NCBI RefSeq assembly: GCF_020360975.1
Contig: NW_025408668.1
Coordinates: 2,666,001 to 2,730,000 of the forward strand
Length of the DNA: 64,000 nt
From: Hirsutella rhossiliensis
Lineage: Eukaryota; Ascomycota; Sordariomycetes; Hypocreales; Ophiocordycipitaceae
Direction of reading: 5' to 3'
The position numbers and the translations under genes were made by a program. The notes under the pieces are model-generated. The model saw only the letters and a program-made list of their open reading frames with translations, was not told the DNA's origin and made no database searches. Positions 23,066-35,700 of the stretch are shown here, one piece after another; the first letter of the stretch is position 1; the number at the start of each line of letters is the position of its first letter.

Positions 23066-24150
23066 TTTATACTTTAAAGAATTTAAAGAAATACTTAAAA
23101 TTAAAACCTAGTAAATACCTTAAATTCTTATAGAAACCTAATAAGCTATACTAATTTAATATTAACCGGTACTATATAAAGAAGACTATACTATAGCTAT
23201 TACTATAGTCGATACCTTTATAACTATATAACGAGAATAGTAACTATAAGGAGAATTTAAAGACGATCTATAAATATTACTTACTTATAAGTACTATAAA
23301 TATATTTTATAGATATTATACGTCTACCTAGATTATATAATATACTTCTAAATAAAGGCACGATATAACGCTTTCTTAGTTAGGTTTAAAGGATAAGTAC
23401 TTTCGAAACCCTACCTAAGTATAAAACTAAACTATTAGAAAATCGATTAACGCTACCTAAACGACTAAGTTATATTATTAGAACCTAATTATAGCACGCT
23501 ACTTAAATACTACGATAATTATAGATTATTAATAAGATATCTTTTAAAGATATATAAAATCTATAAATATACTAAAAATAAAGGAATAGTATAGCGCTAC
23601 TTACTTTAAGGTATCTAAACTATTAATCTTTTAAAGACTTATATAATAAATTATATATAACGAAGAAGATTATAATAAATATATATACTTAAACTATAGA
23701 GATTATAAATATAAAAAGGTATAAGTATAGTATAAACGATATAATAGTATACTAAAATATTATTAGTAATATATATAAAAGCTATAAGCTATATTTAACT
23801 AAGGAAAAATCGATATAGAAATACTATATAAGAAATAGAAAGATATAGAGCGAAAACTTAACCTTTAGTATAAAAATAAATAGAATTATAAAGTATAGTA
23901 TATAATTAACTACGAAGTAGTATAATATAAATAATATAGCGTTAAGAAATAAGAAATCTTTAATTAGCTATAAGAAATTAGTCTCTTAAGCCCCGACCTA
24001 ATACTACGCGACGAAAATATAAAAAAACGATATTAATAATAAACTAAAGAAGAATACCTAAATAAAATAAATAAGGACTAAGTAAAAAATAAGGTATATT
24101 ATCTATAAAAGGGCTATATACTAGCACGATATAATAAGATCTAAGGACCC
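23066..24150 (+). other. AT-rich part of G2 with no assignable domain
   Basis: This is about 1.1 kb between gag and protease with very high A+T and several partly open plus-strand frames. The distance from the zinc knuckle to the protease stays long (about 1.8 kb) even without insertion b. It may therefore hold an unrecognised gag extension or a further ancient insertion. I cannot decide from the sequence. Confidence 0.35.
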
Positions 24151-27100
24151 TATATATAGTAACGGTAAGCTATAGTAACTAAATAGTATTAGATATTTAA
24201 ATTATAGGATATTATATATATATACTTTTAGATTATAGTATAATAGGTAATTATATTTTACTTAAAGTTATTAATTATTACTAACTTATATAAAGATATA
24301 AGAAAGATCTATATAAACTTATAAATATTAAAGGAGAGGCCTTTAACTATAATAACGGAATTATTAATATAGAGATTAATTACCTTAATATTAATATTTA
24401 AGGCTATAATAAATAAGTTAACTTTAATATTATAAATATTAAAGAATATAACCTTATATTAGGGCTTCTATAGTTATAGGAGAGCAACCTATTAATTAAC
24501 TAGAAAACTAGCTAGCTATATTAGAATAAAGATATAAGTTTCTAGGACTAGTAGATTTAAAAGAAAGTAAAATTTTATAATAATTTAGCTACTAAATAAG
24601 ATAAAAGGGATAACCGTTTAAGTAAATTATTATAAGCTTTAGCGATATAAACGAAAATAGTAACTAAACTAGTAGATATAATAATATCGACTAATAAGAC
24701 CTATATACTAACTAATATAGCTATATAACTTAGTATCCGATATAAATAGAATAAAGGATATAATATAAAGATCTAAAGAATTATTACTACTTTAAGAAAA
24801 GACCTTAAATAAATTAATAAAGAGCTTAAGTTAAGAGAAACTAGCTCTTAAAAGAAAGAATAAAGCCTATAAGATAGAATAAAGAATATCCCCTAAGAAT
24901 ACTAGAAATATAATAAACTCTTTAAGGAAGAACTTAAGATAGGGTTACCTAAATATAGCTAATAGGACTATAAAATTTATCTTAAGGATAGAATAACGCC
25001 GACGTTTTATAAGATCTATAACTTATATAAAAAGTAACTATAAACGCTATACGACTACCTTAATAAGAATCTATAAAAGGGATATATATAAACGTTAATA
25101 TTTAAAGTAGGCTATTTAGTTATATTTATTTTAAAGAAAAACGGTAAGCTATAACTAATTATCGACTATAAACGCTTAAACGATATTATAATAAAAGACC
25201 GAATACTATTACCGCTTATATTAGAACTATAAGATCGACTATATAGTAAGAAATAGTTTATAGCCCTTAACCTTAAGGGCGCCTATAACTTAATATATAT
25301 AAAAAAGGGATATAAATAGATAAAAGCCTTTAAAATAAAATTTAGACTATTTAAATATCTAGTAATACTATTTAGACTTATAAATATACTAGCTACCTTT
25401 TAATAGATAATTAATAATATCCTATATAAATACTTAGATATCTTTATAGTAGTATACCTAGATAATATCCTAATCTTCTTAGATACCTTAAAAGAATATA
25501 AGGAATACGTCTATAAGGTATTCTATATACTTTAAAATATAAAGTTACTAGTTAAACTAAAGAAAAGTAAGTTCTATATATAAGAGGTAAACTTCCTTAG
25601 ATATACGATCTTACTAAGAGAGATATAAATATAATAAGATAAAATTAACTTAGTTAAAGAATAGCTAACGCTAAAGAACGTTAAGGATATATAAAGTTTC
25701 CTAGGATTTATAAATTACTACTAACGATTTATTAAAGATTTCGGAAAGATTATAGTACTACTATATAACTTAATAAAGAAGGAAAAAGAATTTATATAGG
25801 ACGATAAAGCTAATAAAGCTTTCGAATATATTAAAACTACGATTATATAAAAACTAGTCTTAACTACCTTTAATCTAAAACGATAAATCGAACTAAAAAC
25901 TAATATATTAGACTTTACTTTAAGAGTATAAATCGGATAAAAAGATAATAAAGGAAGACTATAACTAATTATATTTTACTTAAAAAAGCTATATAGCGTA
26001 GAACTTAATTACCTTATCTATAATAAAGAATTCCTTATAATTATTTAAGCTTTTAAGGAATTTCGATACTACCTTCTTAGAAGTAAATATAAAGTTAAGG
26101 TATATATAGATTATAAGAATATCTTATATTTTATAATAACGTAATAGTTAAACGAACGATAGATCTAATAAGCCGAATATCTATTAGAATTCGACTACGA
26201 AATAATCTATAAAAAAGGAATAGAAAACGGTCGAGCTAATACCCTTAGTTAATAAAGTAACTATAATATAGGAGTACTTATAGTAAAAGGATAGCTCTTA
26301 GAAATCAACGAAAATAGGAACTACTAGTAATAATAGCTAAATATAATATTTAAAGTATAACCTAATAACTTAATATACTAAAAGATCCTAAAATAGATAA
26401 AAGAATATAAAGTACTAAACGGATATAATATAGAATATTTAGAAGTTCTAATATATAAAAATAAAATCTAAATACTATTAGTATTATAAGATAAAGTTAT
26501 ATAAGATATATATAAATATCTAATATATAGATACTAAGGAATCTAAAGAATAATAAAACGGATTAAACGATAATATAACTTCCTATAGCTTAAAAAAGTA
26601 ATATAATAAGTTATTAAAGAATATAAACTTTACGTAAAAAGTAAAGCTAAACGATATAAACTATATAGAGAATTATAACCGCTACTAGTACTAGAGAAAC
26701 TATAGGATTTAATAGCCTTTAATTATATTATAAAGCTATTACTATTAAAAGAACCTATAACTAATATTAAGTATAATAGTATATTCGTTATTACTAATAA
26801 ACTAACGAAGTATAGATACTTCTTACTATATAAAGAAGTAAGTAACGTAGAAGACCTAGTATATATATTCCTATAAACTATTATTAGTAATTATAGACTA
26901 CTAAATAAGATTATCTTTAATAAAGGAAGTATATTTATAGCTAAGTTTTAGTAAGCTCTTATAGTATAATTAAGGACGAAATATAAGCTTAGTATAGCTT
27001 ATTACCTATAAATAGATAGATAAATAAAACGACTTAACTAAACGCTTAAATAATATTTATAATACTATATTAGCTATAAATAAAACGATTAAGTTAAATA

Positions 27101-27720
27101 GCTACTAATAGCGTAACTAGCTTATAATAGCTTAGTTATAGAAATAACTAAGCTCTTACTAATATACGCTAATTATAGATATAACCTAGAAGTATTTAAG
27201 GTTACTTAATAAGGACTATAAGCGGAATAAGCGATACTATAAGTAGATTAGCTATAAAAATTATATAAAGAAATATAATAAGAACTTTAATTTATTAAAG
27301 AACGAATATTTACTTACTATAATCTAAAAAGATTATAGGGACTAATCTTTTAAGAGGGAGATATAGTCTACCTTATATAACGAAATATTAAAATAAAACG
27401 ATTAAGTAATAAACTAAACTTTAAGAAACTTAGACTATTTAAAGTTAAGAAGGTTATTTTAAAGGTTAACTACGAACTTTCGTTACTAATAATAATATAG
27501 ATATATCTAATATTTTATATCTTATTATTAAAACTAGTACTAAAAAATACTATATTATAGGATAGAATTAAAGTCGATAATAATTAAGAATATAAAGCTA
27601 AATAAATACTAAATATAAGAAGGTAAGGTTTTAAATAAGAATACCTTATTAAATAAAAAGGATATAGACTAGAGGAAAATACTTAGGAACTACTTAACCT
27701 ACTATAGTTCTCTACTCCGA
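24150..27720 (+). pseudogene. pol: G2 pol: protease, RT, RNase H, integrase, chromodomain (RIP-damaged)
   Basis: Protease (about 24270-24500) ends with the conserved NLILGLLWLQESN segment. RT (about 24880-25520) has the LRKTV-Y-LIIDYKRLNDI segment near 25140-25190 and the catalytic motif now VVYLDNILIFL (25450-25485; YLDD with the second Asp changed). RNase H follows (about 25860-26250). The integrase zinc finger region (about 26480-26640) precedes the catalytic core (about 26700-27130) with NKGSIFIAKF in place of DRGxxFxAxF. The chromodomain (about 27590-27700) reads EYKAK-ILNIRR-GFK-EYLIK-KGY, clearly EVExIL...YLVKWKGY. All frames carry TAG/TAA. Confidence 0.87.
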
Positions 27721-28448
27721 TAGTTCTACTAAGCGAACTCTTACTTAGAAATATAAGGTTACTAAGAATAGTATCCTAGTCTAATATATCTAAGGTACTA
27801 AACGATTAAACCTCGCTAATAGTAATAGACTCCTTATTTAATAAACGAACCGATTTATCTTAAGAAGAACGCGTTATACTATCTTCTTTATTAATAGCTT
27901 ATATACCCCGCTAAAATAACTTACTACCTCGGTCTTTTAAGAAACGCTTCTATTTCTTAATCCGAGCTAGGCAAGCTATCGCTTCCTTTAACGCTTCTTT
28001 TACTTTCTGTTTATTTAAATTAATCTTTTACTATTAATTTATAATATAATAAACTAGAAAAGAAGGAATATTAGCGAAAAGAACGATAAGGAAGGAAAGG
28101 GATAACGAACGAGCGGACGCTATATTATAACTCTTATAGGAACGGCCTATAAAGGTATATTTAGAATACCGATTAAAACGCTCGCCGACCTTATAAGTTA
28201 GGCCTAACCGAAAATAATAAGAGCAAGGTATAATTTTAATACTATAGATCTCGGTCTAGGATACTAGCTCTAATTATTAACGCGATTTATTAGAATTATA
28301 AGAACGGAATTTTTAAATATAACTAGATATACTATTAGTAGTATATCCTAGGAAGGATAAGGAATAAAGAACGATCGTACTTATATATAACGCGATAAGG
28401 GTATATTTATATATAGCGGCTAAGGTAGTAGGTCTTAAGGGTAAGACT
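27721..28448 (+). other. G2 3' region between pol and polypurine tract
   Basis: A plus-strand frame from about 28050 to the polypurine tract reads basic peptides such as KRTIRKERDNERADAI and VYLEYRLKRSPTL with only TAG/TAA breaks. It could be a C-terminal extension of pol or a short extra ORF of the kind seen in Gy4 and G3, but the evidence is thin. Confidence 0.35.
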
Positions 28449-28462
28449 AAAAGAAAAGGAGG
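28449..28462 (+). other. G2 polypurine tract
   Basis: AAAAGAAAAGGAGG ends five bases before the 3' LTR start at 28468, as expected for second-strand priming, and confirms plus orientation. Confidence 0.8.
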
Positions 28463-28467
28463 CATCC

Positions 28468-28949
28468 TATTACGACTATAGTCTAGTAAACCGCGGGGGA
28501 CTAGTATATATTATAAGGATACGTAATATAGGGAGCAAGGAATATTAGATAGACCGATAAGCTAATTAAGTTTAAAGCGACGGGTTACTTAAGCGCTCTA
28601 ACGCTCTATAGCTAGGATTATAGGATCGCTTTAGCGCTCTAGCGCTCCTAGGCGACGAGATCACTTAGTGCTCCTAGCGATCTAAGGAAGCTCTCGAGAT
28701 ATATAAAGAAGGAACGGAATACTCCTTTAAATAGATAGCTTAATAGCTTTTAATATAATTATTACGATCTCTATTATAATCTTATCTTTAATTCTAATTA
28801 CTTAATTACCTAATTATAGTCTACGGTCTATAACCTTTAACTTATTACTAACGTAATATACTTATTATTACTTAGACTACGCCCTATTATATCTATTAAT
28901 ATAAACCCCTCGATAGGTTTATCTCTTAGGAATAATACTAGTCGTTATA
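28468..28949 (+). repeat. G2 3' LTR
   Basis: This 482-bp partner of 19703-20184 keeps somewhat more CpG/CpA than the 5' copy. Confidence 0.92.
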
Positions 28950-28954
28950 CCTAC

Positions 28955-29566
28955 TACCCTTATAGCTACTATAGCTTCTCTTACTATAGCCCCTACTACT
29001 ACTACTGCCCCTCTAGCTCCTCCTCCCTTAAGAGCCTTAACGCCGCCTTTAACTATAGCTACTACCCTAGCCCTAGCTATGCCTATTGCTCCGGGCCCGG
29101 CCTTAGCCTTATTAGTCTAACCGGCCTAACTAGTTCCTTAATAGACCTTTTAGTTTATTAGTCGAAAAATTAAGGAACTAATTAAAATCGAACCTCTTTA
29201 TTAAAATTAATAATAAGGTATAATAAGGGGGGGTTTTTAAGTAGACTTTTTAAATAGAAATAAGGACTCCTTAAAGAGATAATAAATAAGGAGGAATCGA
29301 CCTACCTACTAAGCGTATAAGAGGCCTTATTAGCTAGAAGACTACTAGTAGGTCTTTAAAGAACGTTAACCTTTTAGAATTACGCCTCTTAAGGGATTAA
29401 AAGATATTATTAAAAAGTCTCTTAAGGAGGACCCCTTATTATAAAAGAAGATAAACGAGATTTAGGTTACTAAGAAATAGTAACTAACGCCTCTACCTTT
29501 AATCGAGCCGTAAATTTAAGGAAAAATCGTTAGTATAGTAAATCCAGCCTTTATCTTTCTTATAGA
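28955..29566 (+). pseudogene. X copy 2 gag, second part (RIP-damaged)
   Basis: It continues the frame broken at 19697 and is homologous to 41580-42200 in X copy 1. It holds an Ala/Pro/Thr-rich linker (about 28970-29110) and a following stretch with KIKELIKIEPLY-like charge (about 29160-29210). G3 cuts it at 29566. A G-run (about 29228-29234) is conserved in all X copies. Confidence 0.6.
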
Positions 29567-29571
29567 TTAAC

Positions 29572-30277
29572 TATTATATACTAGTCCCTTAGTATAGGGC
29601 TAGTACGTTAACCTTACTATCTACTTAGATCCGGTATAGGTCTAATAAGTAATTAAATAGACTAGCTACTATACGTAATTAAACGTATTATATAGACTAG
29701 CTACCGTATATTATTACGCGTATTAAATACGGACTAGCTACCGGTCTTATAAGTTAAAGTAAGAGTAGTAATAACTATCTATATTCTTCTCTACCTGCCT
29801 AAGATCTAGCGGGTTCTCTATCCTCTATATATACTATAGCGAGCGTAAGACTTTACTTAGGGCTTTAACTAAGTAATATCTTAACCTTATAATCGTACGA
29901 TAGTAGTATAGTATATTAGCGGTATTTCCTAGTATTTTCCTTAAGTAAGCATAGGTATTTCTTTATAATTTCCCTACTATATTCTTATAGTAACTTCTTA
30001 GGGAAATATTAGTATAGTCCTTAAGGAACTATTATTACTTAGGAAATTATAGTATATTCCCTATATAATATATCCCTAAGGGAAATCTCTATAAAATATC
30101 TATATAATCCGCTTAGTTATCGTTTCTAGGATTTCTAGGTAATTTCCTAGAGTTTACTTAGTAGCTTCTAGGTTCCTTCTTCTATAGGGAGCCTTAAAAA
30201 GTTAAGGGTAACTTCCTTAAGGGAAGTAGATATCGTTCCGGGTACCTAGATTATCGACTATAGGGTGTCCTATAATA
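29572..30277 (-). repeat. G3 LTR (3' LTR in element orientation)
   Basis: This 706-bp LTR is nearly identical to 38713-39418. It contains many short inverted motifs built on ccctaag/cttaggg. No clear polypurine tract is visible just inside it. Confidence 0.92.
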
Positions 30278-30429
30278 AATACCTAGGGCGAAAGAATTAA
30301 CTAACGTCCCCGTTAGTTTCCCGTAGTATTTAGGCGGGAGTCGCGCTAACGAGGGATCGTAGTAAAGTTATATAGATTTCTAAGGTTAATATAGGGAATA
30401 ACTCGTCTCTTATCTAGAACGTAACCTAG

Positions 30430-30605
30430 TGCGATTAATACTAAGAGCGTAAGGCGGCTAAGCTAGGAGTAAAACACTACTAAGACCGGGGGCGCTAGGT
30501 AGCTAAACTAGGGCAATAAATAAGTAAGGCCGGGGGCGTAGTATAGCTAAGCTAGGGAAAACTAATTATAACTAAGGGCGCTCTATAGCTAAGCCGGTAA
30601 TAAAA
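30430..30605. repeat. Degenerate GC-rich tandem repeat
   Basis: About four units of roughly 45 bp share the core aagRccgggggcg...tagctaarctaggg. It lies just downstream (element sense) of the G3 accessory ORF. Role unknown; it may be a 3' untranslated or packaging element. Confidence 0.5.
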
Positions 30606-30652
30606 CGAATAGGGCTAGGGATACTATAAGGCTAACCTAGTAACCGACTATC

Positions 30653-32482
30653 TTACGTCGCGGGGGTAAGGGTAGGGCGGGGGATCTCTTCCTCGGCTTC
30701 CTCCTCTATTAGTTCCTTAGGGCCTACTAGCACGTTAGCCGGGGCATCTTATATATCGGAGGCTCTATAGATAGGCACGCTATAGGCATTATTTAGGGCC
30801 GGTTCTACTAGGAGTATTATAGCTAGTCTATCGCGAGAGGCTAGAATTTAGTTATAGATTACTACTACTAGTGCTTATATAGTCGGGCCTAGGTTCTAGA
30901 ATCCGCCTAAGTATATATCGGTAAACTTCTAGTCTAACGAGTTAAAATAAGCTATTACGTTAGCTATATAAGGGCGGGCCGCGGCTAGCGTACGTAGGGG
31001 GCCGACGCGGGCGGCTCTTTAGTATACTATAGCGAGCTCGGGTAAGTCGTCTAGGAGGTAGGCGGCGAAAGCGAACTAATAGACAAAGCTAGCGGGTACT
31101 CTAGCGAGGGCGGCGTACTAGCTAAGTAAGAGGTCGGCGTTAGCCTCCTTATAGATAGCGGCGAATAGATTTACCTAGATTACGGCCGCGTCCGGGGCTC
31201 CGTAAACTAGCGCTTCTAACCTAAAGTAAACGATACTTATATAGCTATCTATATCGCCCGGGTTATCGTAGTATACTACGAAAGGTATAATAAGGAATAG
31301 TCCGGGCTTTCTATAGCTTAGAACCTAGAAGGGGTTAAGCTTCTATTAGACTAGTATCGGGGCCTATTCCTCGGCGAATAGGTTAGCCCGCTTAGAGGGA
31401 GTAGAGGGTAGGGCCGCGGCGGCGGCGAGTAAGCGTCTAGTAAACGGGTTCCTTAATAGCTCGTTAAATATAAGGTCTACTATACTAGATCCTCCGGTCT
31501 TAGCCGGGGTACGCTTAAGGGTCTCTTTAAACTTATAAGTTCTTAGTATACTAGAGGCCTTATACTCCTCCGCGGCAGCGGCCTTAAATATCTTTAGATA
31601 AGTAAGGAGGCACTTTATACTAGTAATAGTAGCGACGATCTTAAGTATCTCGGCGTCCGTAGAGGCTACCTATCTAAATAGGAGCTTATTAACGACGTTA
31701 GCTAAGATAGTAGCGATCTACGCGGTTCTAAGGGCGCTAGTTATTATCTTAGTTTTATTAGGGAAGATAGCTCTGTTTAGGTCGCGTAGCGATAAAGGAA
31801 AAAGCTCGTCCTTATTAGATAACGAGGTAAACTACCTATAGGCGTTTTAGGGGGTGCTAGGGGTTTTCCCTATAATGCCTAAAACTAAGGGCAGCGAGTT
31901 ACTAGACGAGTTACTAGAGCTTAATAGCGATAGGGCACGGTCGTTAAAGTAAACGCGTAATAGAGTACTAGGAATAGGGCGATAGGAAGCGTAGTCCTAC
32001 TATAGTTAGATAGTTAATATCGCGTTTTTACTAGTTTAGGTAGTTACGGGAGTTATAGTAGTAATATAATAGGCGGCGATATTACGAGGTATAGAGAAGT
32101 ATAGCTAGTTACGTTTACGTAGATTATAGGCTTTAACTAGGGGAAGAGATAGAGGGGCGTAGTATATACCGTTTTCTACTAAGCCCGCGTTAAGATTATA
32201 CCCTTCTCTAGTAAAGAGGTCGCGGTAGTTAATATATATACTATAATTATCCCGTTTCTACTTAGTAAATACGGCCGTATTAGACTTAAGGTTATAAAGG
32301 AGCTCTGCTTTATTCCTATATAATTAAACTACTTAGCGGAATCCCTTAAGGCTTAGGCGCGGCGGTTAGTAGTAGATTTAGTTCGAGAAATACTAGCGAA
32401 ATACTAGGTCCTTACTATAATACTTATAGCCTTAGATAGCGGGAACCTTAAATATAGGTATAAGAGGGGCGCGGTTTAGTAT
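30653..32482 (-). pseudogene. G3 accessory ORF, about 609 codons, downstream of pol (RIP-damaged)
   Basis: One minus-strand frame runs from a probable ATA start at 32482 (ATG before RIP) to TAA at 30653-30655, 610 triplets. I confirmed the frame at several anchor points (31213, 31807, 31996, 32173, 32278). Interruptions are TAG/TAA only. Segments: NLKSNTAVFTK-KRDNYSI (about codons 65-85), a Ser/Asn-rich part with SLLSSSNSSSNSLP (about 190-205), a helical middle with KCLLTYLKIFKAAAAEEYKA (about 290-310), a compact hydrophobic region with KPGLFLIIPFVVYYDNPGDI (about 395-415) and EANADLLLS-YAALARVPAS (about 445-465), and an acidic tail EEEAEEEIPRP. No retroelement domain or known family was recognised. 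It is in the same sense as pol, unlike the Gy4 accessory gene. Confidence 0.65.
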
Positions 32483-32739
32483 AGAAAAAGAAGCGTAAAA
32501 GGATAGTAAAATCGGGTTCTAAAAATAAAAATAAACGCGGGTGCTAAAACATAGAATTAGGTTACCGTTCGCCGTAGGCGGCCTATTAATACTTATTAGC
32601 TAGTTAACCTATCCCTAGACTTTTCGGAGAATAAACGGTAATAGCGTATACTATATACCGTTATTTCTCCCTTAGCTACGGCGGCTTATACTATTATATA
32701 GCGCGCGCGCGGAGCTTCTAAGTATAGGTAATACGACCT

Positions 32740-35700
32740 TATAATACTCCTTACTATACGGTAAATTCTTCGATAAGGTCTTTAGTAACGATATCCTTAG
32801 TAGCTACCTAGGAATTATAGCTACTTAGCTAGCCTTTTTAGCTAATAAGGTATTCTATATAAGCGGTCCCTTAGCTATATTTATAAGTTCTAGAGTTAAG
32901 GATTCTTTTAACTTCCTAGTAGTTAGTATTAGGTTCTAGGCCGGGTTAGGCGTTTAGTCGTTTAGCTAGCTATAGCTATACGACGGAAATAACGTTATAG
33001 ATATTTAGGGATCTAGCTAGGTTAAGGCAGTAGGCTAGATAGCCGATCCGCTTAAGGACTTCGAACGGTCCTATATAGCGTTCCTTTAACTTTATTACCC
33101 GTCCGTTAGCTACGCTATATCCTTTCCCTAGCTAGAGCTATACCTAGTCTCTAGGCTTAAACTCTAGTACTCGGTACTTCGCGTTATACTACTTTTTTAT
33201 TCCTACTTAAGCTAGAGCGATCGAGATCCTAGCCTAGTCTTAAAGTATCTCCCTATCTATCTATAGGGGGCCTTCTTTAAGGTATCGCCTACTATCGTCT
33301 ATCCGTATCCCGGTTAGTAGCTCGCTTAGAGAGGTGCCGATTACTAAGGAGTAAGAGTTATTAAGGGTAAATTAAAGTAGTAGTAACGCGTCGACCTATT
33401 AATAGGATAGGAAGTCGGTCGTAAAAAACTAAAGCGCGGTTTTAACTACTTAGTTACGTCGTTCTAATAAGCCGTTAGTCTAAGGATACTAAGCTATAGA
33501 TACTAGTAACTTAGACCTATACGCTATCTATAGTTCTTTCTAGAACGCCGAAAGGAACTTAGGGTCCTAGTTAGAGATAATCTAAGTAGGAATCCCTTAG
33601 TTATAGCGTATTAACTTAGTAAATAGTACCTTAGCTTAGTCTTCTACGGTAAACTAATTATAGCCTAGGATAAGGAGCCTTATTTTTAAGAACTTATCGG
33701 TTACTATTAGTAGTATATTATAGTAGACCTTAATAGGTAGTATCTATAGAGTTCGGTTTATAAGGACGTTTAGGAGTCCTATAACGAAATCTATATTAAT
33801 TATATAGAAAGGTAAGGCTAGGGACGTAATTAAAACTAACTCGCTAAGGGCCTTTAACTAGTTAGTTTAGTTCCTATAGTAAGCGTTATACTTATCGATA
33901 AAGCCGTCGATAAGTTTCTTAAAGCTAGTAATAGCGAATATAAAGGATAACTCCTCCTATATCCTTCGCCGTCTAAGGTAAAATTTATATACGTAGTCGT
34001 TAGCGATAATTTCCTTAGCGTAGGTAATAGGGATATAGAGCTAATAACGACCTTCGGACTTAACTAAGTAGAGTAACCCGTTCCGCTAAATAAATAAGAG
34101 ACCGACCTAGGACTTATCGTTTCTAAGCTACTTTAATATACCGGCCTACCTAGGTTCTTCCGCGTATACTCCTTAGATCTTCCGGCGTAGGTTAGGTTAG
34201 ATAAAGGATTCTATAACTACGTACGCGTATTCGACTAGCGCTTTATCTTCTTAGACGCGGTCTAATTCCCTAGGTTTATATTTCCTAGGTATTATAGATA
34301 GTAGTCGAGATAGTATATCGGTAAGGATATTTACGGTTTTAGGAATATAGTAGACCTCTAAGGGAAACTAGCTAAGGTACTATAAAGCGAGCACGACCTA
34401 ATTATTAGTCTTTATACTAATGGTAAATAGCGATATTTACTTTAAGATTACGCTTATAGTAGCGTAGTTAGTTAGTACGACGACCTTTAGTAGTAAGGTA
34501 GAGATAATATATAACTAGAGCTTCCGATATACCTAGGAAAGATAAGTAACTTTAAGTTTAGTAGGCTAGTATCTAGGTTCTTTGCCGGTTAAGCGTTTAC
34601 TAAGGTAAAAGATTAGCTAGATACTTATCTAGGGCGGGGTCCTTCCTAGGTTCTAGTCTACCCCTAGTATAAGGTAGAAGGCTACTACCGTAAAGCCTAG
34701 CTCGCGGCTAGCGTTAATTTATAGGAATAATAGCTATTATAGGTCGAAATAGTATAGCCGCGTTAGTTCTATAAAAGCGTTCGTAATATCTTAGAAGGCC
34801 TATTCCTCTGCTAAGGAAGGTTAGTACGTTACCTTAGAGGTATATCTATTCCTTACCGATCCTTTAAGTAGCGCTTAACTATCTTATACTTCCTTAAGTA
34901 TCGCTATTTTCTAAACTTAGAGCGCCTCTACCCTCTAAGAGAAGTAAGCTACTAAGTACTATAGCTAGTTAACTAAGCCGAGCTACTTTTCTAGTACTTA
35001 TAGGGTATTTAGAAACTCTATATCCTATAATACTTATACTCGTTCTTTAGTATTTATTAGGCTAATATTATTAACTCGAAATCCTAATAGTTTTATAGAT
35101 AGGTAGCCTAAGAATAATTTCGATCCGGCTAGGGCTAGGTTATAGTCTACGAAGAGTTAAAAGATAGCCTAAAGGTAACGAACGTAGTTATCTTTTATAT
35201 CTAAGTATATTACGATATTATCGATATACCTAGAGGAATATTTTATATATTCCTAAAGGATTTAGTCTATAAATCTTTAAACGTATATAGGTAAGTTCTT
35301 ATATCTTATTAGGGCTACCGTTAATCGTTTTAAGCTTTTATAGCTAATTACCGTAAACCTTTCCCGATACTCTTTATAAACGAGGAACTAATAGAAAAAA
35401 AACCGAGCGTCTATAGCGGAAATAAAGCGTTTCCCTTATAGCTTTTAGATTATATCTCCTTAGAGCGGCATTAAGTAGGCGTCTAAGATAGCTACGCTAT
35501 TAAGAGCGCGTAGGTCTATTACTATTCGGCCCTTTTCGTTACTATATACGGTTTTCTAGACCACGAATATAGGGCAAGTAAATAAGGTTGCCTCTATAGC
35601 CTATTTTATACGCCCCTTTTAGTATAGGTCCTTATAGGTCTAGTTAATTAGTGCCTTATCCTTTTAGCTAAGCGGGTAAGCCCTAAACGCTAGTTTATAT

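Larger units (their letters stand above)
19703..28949 (+). mobile_element. G2: Ty3/gypsy chromovirus, 9247 bp, AT-rich and RIP-inactivated
   Basis: LTRs of identical length (482 bp) bracket plus-strand gag with a zinc knuckle, protease, RT, RNase H, integrase and chromodomain. A perfect CCTAC duplication (19698-19702, 28950-28954) flanks it, and the empty site in X copy 1 reads CCTGC (near 41574). It contains insertion b (21688-23056), without which it is about 7.9 kb. It is markedly more AT-rich than Gy4 or G3. A solo LTR of this family lies at 59498-59945. Confidence 0.93.
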
